A DNA stretch of 64,000 nt. Origin: Polynucleobacter sp. MWH-Loch1C5 (GTDB lineage Bacteria; Pseudomonadota; Gammaproteobacteria; Burkholderiales; Burkholderiaceae). Made by a program: the position numbers and the translations under genes. The stretch is taken from positions 1,506,318 to 1,570,317 of the forward strand of contig NZ_JACVPR010000001.1 of assembly GCF_018881775.1 (NCBI RefSeq), read 5' to 3'. This document shows positions 15,909 through 25,735 of the stretch, one piece after another. A model generated the notes under the pieces. That model was given only the letters and a program-made list of their open reading frames with translations. It was not told where the DNA came from and did not search any database. The stretch's first letter is position 1, and each line of letters begins with the position of its first letter.

Positions 15909-18900
15909 TGGGACGTCTCAATTTATCGCGTTGGGCGATCGATCATGTGCCCCTGATTCGTTACTTAATGATTGCTCTGATGCTCTTGGGTGCGGGAGCG
16001 TATTTCAATTTGGGTCAAGATGAAGACCCGCCATTTACATTCAGGGCCATGGTGGTGCGTGCTTATTGGCCTGGGGCAACGACAGCTCAGATGGCTGATC
16101 AAGTGACCAATAAGATTGAGCGCATCTTGCAGGAAGTTCCTTATGCCGACAAGATCCGTAGTTACGCCCATCCAGGTGAGACCTTAGTTGTTTTCTATGT
16201 GCAAGACAGCAGCCCACCCAAAGAAGTCGCTAATCTCTTTTATACCGTACGTAAAAAGATTAATGATGCCAAGCATACCTTTCCGCAGGGTGTTCAAGGA
16301 CCGTTCTTTGATGATGATTTCGGCGACACCTACGGTGTGATTTATGGACTTTCAGCGCCGGGCTACACCACTGATGAAGTACGAGACTTCACCACTTACA
16401 TACGCCAGCGCCTGTTAAATGTGAAAGACGTCGGTAAGGTGGCGATCTACGGCTTGCAAGAAGAGCAAGTGTATGTTGAGCTCTCGCGTAAAAAAATGGC
16501 GCAATATGGCCTAACGCCGAGCGCAGTGGCAGCACAACTGAATGCGCAAAATGCGATTGAGTCCGGGGGTGCATTACACACCCCAGCACTGATGGTGCCC
16601 ATCATGGTCGGTGGCCCATTTGAATCCGTTGCTGATGTTAAGGCTATGCCTCTAAGAGCCCCTAGTGGTGCTGCATTGCGTTTAGGTGATATTGCTGATG
16701 TCAAACGACAGGCGATCGATCCAGCAGTCTCGAAGGTGAGGTATCAAGGCGAAGAACTGGTCGCCTTAGGCGTCTCCATGAGTCGTGGTGGTGACATTAT
16801 TGAACTCGGTCAATCGTTACAAAAAGTCACTCAGTTGCTTGAAACTGAATTACCGGCGGGGGTCAAGTTATCTCTGATTCAAAATCAACCGAAGGTCGTT
16901 GGTGACTCCGTCAAAGAGTTCTTGGGTGTCTTGGTGGAAGCCTTGGTCATCGTTCTTTTGGTGAGTTTGCTCTCTCTGGGTTTGCATAAAAATCCGTGGC
17001 GCATTGATCCATGGCCAGGTTTGGTGGTGGCTATTTCAATTCCGCTCGTAATGGCAGTGACCTTCTTAGTGATGTATCTGGCTGGAGTAGGGCTACATAA
17101 AATTTCATTAGGGTCACTCATTATTGCTCTAGGTTTGCTGGTTGATGATGCCATCATTGTGGTGGAAATGATGGTGCGTAAGTTAGAAGAGGGTTATGAC
17201 CGTATGAAGGCAGTGACAGCGGCTTATGAGCTCACTGCGATGCCCATGTTAACTGGGACTTTGATTACGGCCATTGGATTTTTACCCATTGGTATTGCTA
17301 AGTCAGCCGTGGGTGAATACACCTTCGCTATTTTTGCGGTCACAGCGGCAGCTCTTATCATTTCATGGTTTGTTTCGGTACTCTTTGTGCCTTATTTGGG
17401 TTACTTGATGCTCAAAAAACCTCAGCATGCTACCCCTGAAGGTCAAGAGCATGAACATTTTGATACGCCTTTTTACCAACGTTTCAAAGCTATTGTGGCT
17501 TGGTGCGTTGATCATCCCAAGAAAACGATCTTAGCCACTGCTGCTAGTTTCTTGTTTGGTATTGTGGGCATGAGTCAGGTGCAACAGCAGTTTTTCCCGG
17601 ATTCATCACGCCCTGAAATTTTGGTTGATATTTATCTTAGCGAAGGCGCTAGTTTTGCAACGACCGAAAAGGTCGCGCAGCGTATTGAAGAGAAGTTACT
17701 AGAAGCCAGTGGTGTGCAAACTGTGACCCTTTGGGTAGGTAATGGTGCGCCACGATTCTTTTTACCTTTGGACGTGATTTTCCCGCGCAGTAGTGTTGCG
17801 CAAGCCATAGTGATTGCCGAACCGAAAGCGCGAGATCGTCTGGTTAAAGACTTGCCTCGGATACTCGAAGATGCTGCCCCAGAAGCGCGGGTGCGCGTAA
17901 AGCTCTTACCGAATGGCCCGCCCATCGCTTATCCCGTGCAGTTTCGTGTGACGGGTGATGACCCGCAAAAGTTACGTTTATTAGCGAATGACTTCCTTGA
18001 GGTGATGAAGGCCTCACCCTTGGTGAAGGGCGTGAACGATAACTGGAATCAAGAGCAGGCGACCGTCAAAATTGAGGTAGATCCTGCTAAAGCCAGAGAG
18101 CTTGGCGTGCCTCCACAAGTCATTGCTCAGACACTCAACGCCCTCTATGGGGGTGTGACGGTGGGTCAGTATCGTGAGCGAGATGCTTTGTTACCCATTG
18201 TCATGCGCCTGCCCAAAGCTGAGCGTGATGAGCTCCAAGATATTCGTGACACCATGCTCGCTACTGTGAATGGTGCGCCGGTGGCACTCGGGCGTATTGC
18301 AGAGATCAAGATCACTTGGGAGCCCGCCACGATGTGGCGTGAGAACCGTGAGTACGCGATTACCGTGCAAGGGGATGTGATACCCGGCATTCAAGGGCCT
18401 ACGGCAACCGCTGCGCTCATGAAACAGTTCCAGCCGCTGATTGAGCGTTTGCCACCGGGATATCGTGTCAGCATTGGTGGTTCTGTTGAAGAAAGTAGTC
18501 GTGGTCAGGCATCGATTGCTGCTGGGGTGCCGATCATGATGTTCCTGATCTTTACCTTATTGGTCATTCAATTAAAGAGTAGTGCGCGAGCATTTTTAGT
18601 CGTGCTTACAGGACCTTTGGGGATTTCAGGGGTGGCATTAACGCTCTTGCTCTTTAATCGTCCCTTTGGTTTTGTGGCGCTCTTAGGCTTTATTGCCTTA
18701 TTAGGCATGATCATGCGTAATTCAGTGATTTTGATCGATCAGATTGAGCAGGGTAGAGCCAAAGGGGTGGCTGCCCGTCAAGCCATCATCGATGCTTGTG
18801 TGCATCGTTATCGCCCGATTATTTTGACTGCTGCGGCTGCGGTGCTAGCTATGATTCCTTTATCACGCAGTGTGTTTTGGGGACCGATGGCGGTGGCCAT

Positions 18901-18994
18901 CATGGGTGGCTTGATCGTGGCTACGGCCCTGACTTTACTGTCTTTACCGGCCATGTATGCAGCATGGTTTAAAGTGGATAAAAACACCCCTTAA
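15908..18994 (+). CDS. RND family efflux permease
   Basis: Inner-membrane proton-driven pump subunit of 1028 residues. The typical RND layout is clear: TM1, a large periplasmic loop, TM2-6, TM7, a second loop and TM8-12. The TM4 proton-relay motif is LGLLVDDAIIVVEMM, with the paired Asp. The ATG at 15908 overlaps the adaptor stop and is preferred over an earlier in-frame ATG inside the adaptor gene. The substrate cannot be told from sequence; it is closer to the HAE1-type multidrug group than to metal pumps, since it lacks metal-coordinating motifs that I recognise. Confidence 0.93.
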   Translation: MGRLNLSRWAIDHVPLIRYLMIALMLLGAGAYFNLGQDEDPPFTFRAMVVRAYWPGATTAQMADQVTNKIERILQEVPYADKIRSYAHPGETLVVFYVQDSSPPKEVANLFYTVRKKINDAKHTFPQGVQGPFFDDDFGDTYGVIYGLSAPGYTTDEVRDFTTYIRQRLLNVKDVGKVAIYGLQEEQVYVELSRKKMAQYGLTPSAVAAQLNAQNAIESGGALHTPALMVPIMVGGPFESVADVKAMPLRAPSGAALRLGDIADVKRQAIDPAVSKVRYQGEELVALGVSMSRGGDIIELGQSLQKVTQLLETELPAGVKLSLIQNQPKVVGDSVKEFLGVLVEALVIVLLVSLLSLGLHKNPWRIDPWPGLVVAISIPLVMAVTFLVMYLAGVGLHKISLGSLIIALGLLVDDAIIVVEMMVRKLEEGYDRMKAVTAAYELTAMPMLTGTLITAIGFLPIGIAKSAVGEYTFAIFAVTAAALIISWFVSVLFVPYLGYLMLKKPQHATPEGQEHEHFDTPFYQRFKAIVAWCVDHPKKTILATAASFLFGIVGMSQVQQQFFPDSSRPEILVDIYLSEGASFATTEKVAQRIEEKLLEASGVQTVTLWVGNGAPRFFLPLDVIFPRSSVAQAIVIAEPKARDRLVKDLPRILEDAAPEARVRVKLLPNGPPIAYPVQFRVTGDDPQKLRLLANDFLEVMKASPLVKGVNDNWNQEQATVKIEVDPAKARELGVPPQVIAQTLNALYGGVTVGQYRERDALLPIVMRLPKAERDELQDIRDTMLATVNGAPVALGRIAEIKITWEPATMWRENREYAITVQGDVIPGIQGPTATAALMKQFQPLIERLPPGYRVSIGGSVEESSRGQASIAAGVPIMMFLIFTLLVIQLKSSARAFLVVLTGPLGISGVALTLLLFNRPFGFVALLGFIALLGMIMRNSVILIDQIEQGRAKGVAARQAIIDACVHRYRPIILTAAAAVLAMIPLSRSVFWGPMAVAIMGGLIVATALTLLSLPAMYAAWFKVDKNTP

Positions 18995-19013
18995 ATAAAT
19001 TAGAGTACTTGGC

Positions 19014-19445
19014 ATGCGTATTGATATTCCAGAAGAGAAAGTTTTTGTTCATGAGTGCACGATCCCTGTGCGCTGGGGCGATATGGATGCGTATGGGCAC
19101 GTCAACAACGCCGTTTACTTTCGCTATATCGAGCAAGCGCGTATCCATTGGTTAGATAGCTTACGTTTACCCTTTGTAACCCAAGAGGCTGGGGTAGTGG
19201 TCGTCAATGCTTTTTGTAATTTCTTAAAGCAAATCGAGTATCCCGCGGAACTCAAAGTCAGAACCTTTATTGCCAACCCAAGTCGGGTCAGCTTAGAAAC
19301 CTTCAACCTCATCTCTTTGACTTCAGACCCGGATACCTTATATGCCACGGGTGGTGCCACCTTGGTTTGGGTGGACTTTCAAACGCAAAAGGCGGCATCA
19401 TGGCCCGCTGATTTACGCGCAAAAATACAAAATACTGATTCATAG
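19014..19445 (+). CDS. Acyl-CoA thioesterase (4HBT hotdog family)
   Basis: Hotdog-fold thioesterase of 143 residues. The active-site motif WGDMDAYGHVNNAVYF contains the catalytic Asp and is typical of the YbgC/FadM-type 4-hydroxybenzoyl-CoA thioesterase family. It probably hydrolyses short or medium acyl-CoA in the cytoplasm. It starts 19 bases after the RND permease, which may be read-through rather than a functional link. Confidence 0.9.
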   Translation: MRIDIPEEKVFVHECTIPVRWGDMDAYGHVNNAVYFRYIEQARIHWLDSLRLPFVTQEAGVVVVNAFCNFLKQIEYPAELKVRTFIANPSRVSLETFNLISLTSDPDTLYATGGATLVWVDFQTQKAASWPADLRAKIQNTDS

Positions 19446-19690
19446 ATGGTGGGATCTTCGCTATCCCCCTGAGTTTCCTCAAATTTTTCTTATACGCCAG
19501 CCAATTTAGGTTAACTAATTGATTTAATTGACCTTTATTTGATTATGGCTTTGTCAGCCAGGCGCCATCAAAATCAGCTAAGCTAACAAAAAACAAGGAC
19601 GAATACCTTGTCAGCACTTCAAGTCTTATATAAGATATAAGTCTTAAGAAATGATGTCTTTTGTCGATTTAACTAAAGAGGGAAACAACT
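19446..19690 (+). promoter_or_regulatory. acnB upstream region with candidate promoter and direct repeat
   Basis: A 245-base non-coding leader. A direct repeat AAGTCTTA at 19621-19628 and 19639-19646 flanks a TA-rich segment. TTGTCA (19608-19613), 17 bases, then TAAGAT (19631-19636) is a possible sigma-70 promoter overlapping the repeat, giving a transcript start 40-50 bases before the acnB ATG. The match is moderate. Confidence 0.35.
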
Positions 19691-22276
19691 ATGTTGAAAG
19701 CCTACCGTGACCATGTCGCAGAACGTGCGGCCTTGGGTATTCCACCGCTACCTTTATCAGCTACACAAACCGCAGAATTGATCGAGCTGTTCAAGAATCC
19801 ACCCAAAGGTGAAGAGCAGGCTTTGCTTGAGTTGATTACTTATCGCGTACCTGCGGGTGTGGATGATGCGGCCAAAGTGAAGGCTTCATATTTAGCAGCG
19901 GTTGCCTTTGGTAAAGAGACAACACCCTTGATTAGCCGTGAGAAAGCGACTGAGCTATTAGGTACGATGCTCGGTGGCTACAACATCTCTCCTTTGATCG
20001 ACTTACTAGACGATGCTCAAGTAGGTGCTATTGCTGCGGCCGGTTTGAAGAAAACACTCTTGATGTTTGACCAATTCCATGACGTTAAGGAAAAGGCTGA
20101 CAAAGGCAATGCCAATGCCAAAGCCGTGTTACAGAGCTGGGCGGATGCTGAATGGTTTACGAGCCGCCCAGAAGTGCCACAAAGCTTGAAGCTCACGATT
20201 TTCAAAGTCACTGGTGAAACCAATACCGATGACTTATCTCCTGCGCCTGATGCATGGAGTCGCCCGGACATTCCATTGCATGCCTTGGCCATGTTGAAGA
20301 ACCCACGTGATGGCATTACGCCTGATGAGGCTGGCAAAGTGGGCCCGATCAAACAGCTCAATGAGTTACGTGCCAAAGGCAATCTGGTGGCCTACGTGGG
20401 TGATGTGGTGGGTACAGGTTCATCACGCAAATCAGCCACAAACTCTGTGTTGTGGTTTACCGGTGAAGATATTCCATTCGTACCTAATAAGCGTTTTGGT
20501 GGTGTCTGCTTGGGTAGCAAGATTGCACCGATTTTCTATAACACCATGGAAGACGCTGGCGCGATGCCGATCGAGCTCGATGTGAGCAATATGAATATGG
20601 GTGATGAAATTGAATTGCGCCCCTACGAAGGTAAGGCCTTGAAGAATGGTCAAGTCATCGCTGAGTTCAAGGTCAAGTCTGAAGTTCTCTTTGACGAAGT
20701 GCGTGCAGGTGGCCGTATTCCTCTGATCATTGGTCGCGGTTTGACAGCCAAGGCCCGTGAAGCACTCGGTTTACCAGTTTCTACATTATTCCGTCTGCCA
20801 CAAAACCCCGCTGATTCAGGTAAAGGTTTCTCCTTGGCGCAGAAGATGGTTGGCCGTGCTTGTGGCTTACCAGAAGGTAAGGGTATTCGTCCTGGAACTT
20901 ACTGTGAACCGAAGATGACGACAGTGGGTTCACAAGATACGACCGGCCCGATGACGCGTGACGAATTGAAAGATTTGGCTTGTTTAGGTTTCTCAGCAGA
21001 TATGGTGATGCAATCTTTCTGCCATACAGCGGCTTATCCAAAACCAGTCGATGTGAAGATGCACCATGAGTTACCTGATTTCATCAGTACCCGTGGCGGT
21101 GTAGCGTTGCGCCCAGGCGATGGTGTGATTCACTCTTGGTTAAACCGTCTCTTGTTGCCAGATACTGTGGGTACGGGTGGCGATTCACACACACGTTTCC
21201 CGATTGGTATATCTTTCCCAGCCGGTTCAGGCCTAGTCGCTTTTGCTGCAGCGACGGGTGTGATGCCTTTGGATATGCCTGAGTCTGTATTGGTCCGTTT
21301 CAAGGGCAAGATGCAGCCAGGTGTGACATTGCGTGATTTAGTCAATGCCATCCCTTTATATGCCATCAAGCAAGGCCTATTGACGGTTGAGAAAAAAGGT
21401 AAGAAGAATATTTTCTCTGGACGTATCTTGGAAATCGAAGGTTTGCCAGATTTGAAAGTTGAGCAAGCTTTTGAACTTTCAGATGCATCTGCTGAGCGCT
21501 CAGCAGCGGGTTGTACCGTACATTTGAACAAAGAGCCAATCATTGAATACATGAACAGCAACATCACACTCATGAAGTGGATGATTGCTAATGGTTATCA
21601 AGATGCGCGCACTTTGTCACGTCGTATTAAAGCGATGGAAGCTTGGTTGGCCAAGCCTGAACTCCTCAAAGGTGATGCCGATGCTGAGTACGCTGCAGTG
21701 ATTGAGATCGATTTAGCTGAAATTCATGAGCCGATCGTGGCTTGCCCGAATGATCCAGATGATGTGAAAACATTATCAGATGTCTCTGGTGCCAAGATTG
21801 ATGAGGTCTTCATTGGTTCATGTATGACGAATATCGGTCACTTCCGTGCGGCCTCTAAGTTACTCGAAGGTAAACGTGATATTCCAGTCCGTTTGTGGGT
21901 AGCTCCACCGACCAAGATGGATGCACAACAGCTGACTGAAGAAGGTCACTATGGTGTTTTAGGTGGCGCGGGTGCGCGTATGGAAATGCCAGGTTGTTCA
22001 CTCTGTATGGGTAACCAGGCACAAGTCCGTGAAGGTGCGACAGTGATGTCAACATCCACACGTAACTTCCCGAACCGCTTAGGTAAAAACACCAACGTTT
22101 ATTTGGGTTCAGCAGAATTAGCTTCGATTTGCTCTAAGTTGGGACGTATTCCAACCAAAGAAGAGTATATGGCTGACATTGGAGTGATTAATGCCAATGG
22201 CGATCAGATCTATCGTTACATGAACTTTGATCAAATCAAAGATTTCAGTGACGTCGCTAAGACTGTAACGGCTTAA
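19691..22276 (+). CDS. acnB: Aconitate hydratase B (bifunctional with 2-methylisocitrate dehydratase)
   Basis: TCA-cycle enzyme interconverting citrate and isocitrate; AcnB also acts on 2-methylisocitrate in the methylcitrate cycle. At 861 residues it has the AcnB layout: N-terminal HEAT-like domain, then the swivel domain, then the [4Fe-4S] domains. Cluster cysteines are visible in FIGSCMTN and CSLCMGN. The leader is long and the gene ends in a strong terminator, so it is monocistronic. Confidence 0.97.
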   Translation: MLKAYRDHVAERAALGIPPLPLSATQTAELIELFKNPPKGEEQALLELITYRVPAGVDDAAKVKASYLAAVAFGKETTPLISREKATELLGTMLGGYNISPLIDLLDDAQVGAIAAAGLKKTLLMFDQFHDVKEKADKGNANAKAVLQSWADAEWFTSRPEVPQSLKLTIFKVTGETNTDDLSPAPDAWSRPDIPLHALAMLKNPRDGITPDEAGKVGPIKQLNELRAKGNLVAYVGDVVGTGSSRKSATNSVLWFTGEDIPFVPNKRFGGVCLGSKIAPIFYNTMEDAGAMPIELDVSNMNMGDEIELRPYEGKALKNGQVIAEFKVKSEVLFDEVRAGGRIPLIIGRGLTAKAREALGLPVSTLFRLPQNPADSGKGFSLAQKMVGRACGLPEGKGIRPGTYCEPKMTTVGSQDTTGPMTRDELKDLACLGFSADMVMQSFCHTAAYPKPVDVKMHHELPDFISTRGGVALRPGDGVIHSWLNRLLLPDTVGTGGDSHTRFPIGISFPAGSGLVAFAAATGVMPLDMPESVLVRFKGKMQPGVTLRDLVNAIPLYAIKQGLLTVEKKGKKNIFSGRILEIEGLPDLKVEQAFELSDASAERSAAGCTVHLNKEPIIEYMNSNITLMKWMIANGYQDARTLSRRIKAMEAWLAKPELLKGDADAEYAAVIEIDLAEIHEPIVACPNDPDDVKTLSDVSGAKIDEVFIGSCMTNIGHFRAASKLLEGKRDIPVRLWVAPPTKMDAQQLTEEGHYGVLGGAGARMEMPGCSLCMGNQAQVREGATVMSTSTRNFPNRLGKNTNVYLGSAELASICSKLGRIPTKEEYMADIGVINANGDQIYRYMNFDQIKDFSDVAKTVTA

Positions 22277-22300
22277 ATCTAAGATAGCCACTGGCTCTCA

Positions 22301-22331
22301 AAGGACTTCCTGACGGAAGTCCTTTTTTTTT
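22301..22331 (+). terminator. Rho-independent terminator of acnB
   Basis: Perfect 10-base stem (22301-22310 with 22315-22324), TGAC loop, then a run of T to 22331. It is the clearest terminator in the window. Confidence 0.95.
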
Positions 22332-22344
22332 ATATGATGAGAAC

Positions 22345-23349
22345 ATGTTCATCATGAATTTCATCCTGCCCAGCATTTTTGTGGCTTTGCCAACACTCGG
22401 TGTGGTCTACGATATGCCTTGGTTGGCACTATTTGCTGGGGCAGTCGTCTTTCCGATACTGGAGTATCTGACTCAGTCTAAGGTCGATCCAAAAGACTCC
22501 AAGCAAGAGTCAGTCACTTGGGTGTGGGGGCAGCATTTTCCGCGCTTGGTGATGTTCTTCTTGATTGCGCAAAATGTGTATTTACTCTTACATGCCGAGC
22601 AGTGGACCTGGTTCCAAATTATCGCTTTAGGCTTATCAATGGGCTATATCTCAGGGGGTATTGGGATTACTCTAGGTCATGAACTCGGTCATCGCAGAAA
22701 TGGCCTAGATCGTTTTCTAGCGCGCACTCATATGATCAGCATTGACTACTCGCACTACATCATTGAACACAATCGAGGTCATCACCGTATGGCCGCGATT
22801 GAGGGTGATCCTGCATCAGCGCGTCAAGAGGAGAGTTTGTGGCATTTTCTGCCTCGTTACTATTGGGGGGTATTCAAGGGCGCTATGGAATTAGCAGAAA
22901 AAGCCCAAGGAAGATTCAATGAAGTATGGTTGGGTGCAATCCTAAGCCTAGTGTATCTTGCCATCGTCGTTTACTGGGCTGGCTTGCAGGGCTTTGTGCT
23001 GTGGCTTATTAATTTGGTTGTGGCGCAATTCCTAGTAGGCGCAGTCGATTACATTGAGCATTGGGGTTTAAGAAGAAAGCAGCTAGACGGCAAATACGAG
23101 CGTATGGGACCAGAACACACGTGGGACTCGAGTTCTTGGATGTCAGAAGCTTTACTCTTTAATTTACCCCGCCATGCGGCCCATCATATGGAACCGTCCT
23201 TGCATTGCGATGATTTGTACCGCTCGCATCAGTCGCCGCAGATGCCAACCGGTTACGCGGGCATGATTCTCTTGGCGATGTTGCCACCGCTATTTTTTAA
23301 AGTTATGAAACCGCGTCTTATGCAAGTACAAAGTCAGTCGCTAACATGA
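22345..23349 (+). CDS. AlkB-like membrane di-iron fatty-acid/alkane hydroxylase
   Basis: Integral membrane non-haem di-iron monooxygenase of 334 residues. The histidine boxes are HELGH at 112-116, EHNRGHH at 141-147, EHW at 238-240 and RHAAHH at 276-281, between hydrophobic helices. This is the AlkB/XylM arrangement, but the third box reads LPRHAAHH instead of the LQRHSDHH usual in n-alkane hydroxylases, and the protein is shorter than AlkB (about 400). Substrate is therefore uncertain. No rubredoxin is adjacent; a flavoprotein overlaps its stop codon. It starts 13 bases after the acnB terminator. Confidence 0.8.
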   Translation: MFIMNFILPSIFVALPTLGVVYDMPWLALFAGAVVFPILEYLTQSKVDPKDSKQESVTWVWGQHFPRLVMFFLIAQNVYLLLHAEQWTWFQIIALGLSMGYISGGIGITLGHELGHRRNGLDRFLARTHMISIDYSHYIIEHNRGHHRMAAIEGDPASARQEESLWHFLPRYYWGVFKGAMELAEKAQGRFNEVWLGAILSLVYLAIVVYWAGLQGFVLWLINLVVAQFLVGAVDYIEHWGLRRKQLDGKYERMGPEHTWDSSSWMSEALLFNLPRHAAHHMEPSLHCDDLYRSHQSPQMPTGYAGMILLAMLPPLFFKVMKPRLMQVQSQSLT

Positions 23350-24401
23350 AACTTTTTCAAGACCTGCGTGTACCTGTGATTGCCGCACCCATGGCCGGTG
23401 GCATCAATAATCCTCAGATGGTCGCAGCAGTTTGCGAGGGAGGTGGTATCGGTAGTTTTGGCTTTGCCTATAGTTCCCCTGAAAAAATATTGCAAGATTT
23501 ACAGTCTACGAAAAAATTAACTCGTGGCCCAATCAACGCTAATTTTTTTGTTTTCAAGCCAGTGGCGCCACCCGATCAAGAACAGCTTGCTGCAGTAAGG
23601 CAGGCGCTATCTCAATTAGGTCTTGATGAGGTCGCTTGGCCAGACTTAAAGCCACCCTATATTCCTGATTTGAGTGCCATGCTCGAACCCGTTTGGCAGG
23701 AAAGACCTGCCATACTCAGTTTTCATTTTGGTATTCCGCCTCAGAGCGTGATTGAGCAAGCAAAATCACTCGGAATCACTATAGGGCTCAATATCACTTC
23801 CGTATTCGAGGCGCGCCAAGCGATTGCGGCGCAAGCAGACTTTCTGATTGTGCAAGGGATTGAGGCAGGCGGGCATCGTGGGATTTTTGAGCCCGATGGG
23901 CAGGATGAGAACTTGCCTATGGTCAAGCTATTGTCACAAGTACTAGAAATGACATCCCTACCATTGGTGGCCGCGGGAGGCATCATGCATGGTTATGATG
24001 TAGCCAAGGTGATTGATTTAGGTGCACAGGCGGCGCAAATGGGAACGGCGTTTTTAACCTGTCACGAGTCAACTGCCAGTTTGCAGCACAAAGAAGAACT
24101 CTTGCGTGCGCAAAGAGCGGTAGTTGAAACCCGAAGCTTCTCGGGGCGTCGTGCGCAAGGGCTCGATAATGAATTTATACGGCGTATGCATCATCAGGCT
24201 GTGTTGTCATTCCCCATGCAAAATACTCTGACGGGCCCCATGCGAGCCTGGGCGCAACGCGCTGCAGATGCTGAGTATCAGAGTCTTTGGGCTGGGCAAA
24301 ATTATCAAGATTGTCGCTCCCTGAGCGCATCACAACTACTACAAATCCTTCGTCTGGAAATGGAGTCTGCATGGCAAGCCTTATCGATCAAGTCCCATTA
24401 G
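23346..24401 (+). CDS. Nitronate monooxygenase family flavoprotein
   Basis: FMN-dependent TIM-barrel enzyme of 351 residues. The N-terminus RVPVIAAPMAGG, the segment with IVQGIEAGGHRG and the phosphate-binding VAAGGIMHG are family marks. Family members oxidise nitronates or act as related 2-nitropropane dioxygenase-like enzymes. The start overlaps the AlkB-like stop by four bases (ATGA), which implies coupled expression and a shared pathway, but the real substrate is unknown. Confidence 0.85.
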   Translation: MKLFQDLRVPVIAAPMAGGINNPQMVAAVCEGGGIGSFGFAYSSPEKILQDLQSTKKLTRGPINANFFVFKPVAPPDQEQLAAVRQALSQLGLDEVAWPDLKPPYIPDLSAMLEPVWQERPAILSFHFGIPPQSVIEQAKSLGITIGLNITSVFEARQAIAAQADFLIVQGIEAGGHRGIFEPDGQDENLPMVKLLSQVLEMTSLPLVAAGGIMHGYDVAKVIDLGAQAAQMGTAFLTCHESTASLQHKEELLRAQRAVVETRSFSGRRAQGLDNEFIRRMHHQAVLSFPMQNTLTGPMRAWAQRAADAEYQSLWAGQNYQDCRSLSASQLLQILRLEMESAWQALSIKSH

Positions 24402-24646
24402 CTGCTTTGTTGGCAGATTGGCAGTCAGGTCATGCATCTAGCGCTGAGCTCATCGCTCGTTTTCGTCAAGCGAATCAGATGGCACAGCTACCAGAAAAAT
24501 ATGGCATTGTTCTCGAAGGTATCCTAGAACGCATAGAGTCAGCCTCACTATTTACTGAAGAAAGTTGCTCATTTAGTAAAAAAGATTTAGCGGACGCTTT
24601 GCAACACTGGCTGTCTAAAGCCAGTCACTATCAGGCTCAGGCATGA
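24371..24646 (+). CDS. Hypothetical protein, 91 residues
   Basis: I do not recognise this family. It is a soluble, mostly helical small protein with no signal peptide or Cys motif. The ATG at 24371 lies inside the end of the flavoprotein gene (31-base overlap) and the stop overlaps the next gene by four bases, so it is embedded in a coupled four-gene unit. An upstream in-frame ATG at 24287 is less likely because it deepens the overlap. Confidence 0.6.
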   Translation: MASLIDQVPLAALLADWQSGHASSAELIARFRQANQMAQLPEKYGIVLEGILERIESASLFTEESCSFSKKDLADALQHWLSKASHYQAQA

Positions 24647-25287
24647 AACGTAAGGGTATCCAGCTCTTCACACGCTGGGCTTTGGTGAGCTTGGTGGGTC
24701 TCTTTGCTGTCTCGATCCATGCGCTTGAGTTTTCAGATATTGCGCAAGAGGGAGAGATTCGTTTTTTAAAGCAGCGCCCAGATGAGGGAGTTTATCGTTA
24801 TCAATCACGTCTTCAGATTAATGAAGCTAGTCTTGAGACGGGTATAGTGACAATACAGACCTGTCACTATCAGCTAGATCCGATTCGTAAGGTGGTGATC
24901 GTTTTTAATCCCGATCGTATCCGAGACATTCAGGTGCGCAGTATCGATAAGATGGCGATGGCTGAAGTGAAGGATGCAAGGGTGACGCTCACCGATGTTC
25001 AACGTGGCGCATCGATTTGTATTGATTTACAGTCTCGCGCCTTAGATCGTGTCGCTGAAAATCAGTATCGTCTGAATGCCGGTCCTTTAATGAGACGTTA
25101 TTTTGATGGGTATTTGCCCATGGCTGCCACCATGCGTTTTGATTGGCCAGCAAATCTTTTGCGGGTGGTTCATACTCAGCCTGCTCAACAAGAGGGTGTC
25201 AAAGTATTCGAAGGTATTGACGGCTTGCAATTAGAGATGATTTTTGCTGGGAAACTCACGGCGCAGATTACTTTAGAGAAAAAATAA
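24643..25287 (+). CDS. Hypothetical exported protein, 214 residues
   Basis: I do not recognise this family. An N-terminal signal peptide is clear (basic start, hydrophobic core near residues 12-24, probable cleavage after SIHA). The rest looks like a beta-rich periplasmic domain with two conserved-looking cysteines (in QTCHYQL and GASICID). It overlaps the preceding small gene by four bases and is the last gene of the AlkB-like/flavoprotein unit. It ends one base before a convergent gene. Confidence 0.6.
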   Translation: MKRKGIQLFTRWALVSLVGLFAVSIHALEFSDIAQEGEIRFLKQRPDEGVYRYQSRLQINEASLETGIVTIQTCHYQLDPIRKVVIVFNPDRIRDIQVRSIDKMAMAEVKDARVTLTDVQRGASICIDLQSRALDRVAENQYRLNAGPLMRRYFDGYLPMAATMRFDWPANLLRVVHTQPAQQEGVKVFEGIDGLQLEMIFAGKLTAQITLEKK

Positions 25288-25288
25288 T

Positions 25289-25711
25289 TCAATCGGCTTT
25301 GATAGCTGCTCGTGCTTGACCTAATTTATTCCAATGCAGAATCGAAAATACCATCATCGGGATGAAAGTGTAGAGTGTGAGGCGGGGAATGAACATAGCC
25401 GCCCAACAGCAGCCCATAGCCAAGCCCATCCCGTAGCCTGTATCGACATTCTTGATTAAACGGCCAGCCGCCGCCATTCGATCAAAACCATCGCGGATGG
25501 CTCTTAATAAAAAAAAGAACCAAATCACATTAAAAATAGGAATGAGTAATAACCAAGCTAGGCCGGGTGCTTGAGCACGCATGTCTGGATCGATTGCCGC
25601 CAAGGTTTTTCTTAGTGCGTTGATGTAAAACACAAAGGTCACTAAAGGGACAATGATCAGAATAGCCAATAACATAGGAAGATGCTTCAATTTGTAAGAC
25701 AATAGATCCAT
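25289..25711 (-). CDS. Small integral membrane protein of unknown function
   Basis: 140 residues with about three to four hydrophobic helices (near 12-30, 48-70, 93-110 and 113-130). A DxxxRAQAPG segment follows the first helix, and the pattern resembles small DUF4328-like membrane proteins, but I cannot assign it. It is convergent with the exported protein (one-base gap) and divergent from the isochorismatase-like gene across only 24 bases. Confidence 0.6.
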   Translation of the reverse strand: MDLLSYKLKHLPMLLAILIIVPLVTFVFYINALRKTLAAIDPDMRAQAPGLAWLLLIPIFNVIWFFFLLRAIRDGFDRMAAAGRLIKNVDTGYGMGLAMGCCWAAMFIPRLTLYTFIPMMVFSILHWNKLGQARAAIKAD

Positions 25712-25735
25712 TACATCATATTTTTGGATCTCAAG

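Noticed and set aside
19449..19470. Small hairpin after the thioesterase gene (GGGAT/ATCCC)
   Set aside because: Five-base stem followed by a weak T-rich stretch; too weak to list as a terminator.
21130..21573. 147-residue minus-strand frame inside acnB
   Set aside because: Antisense shadow of a highly conserved enzyme.
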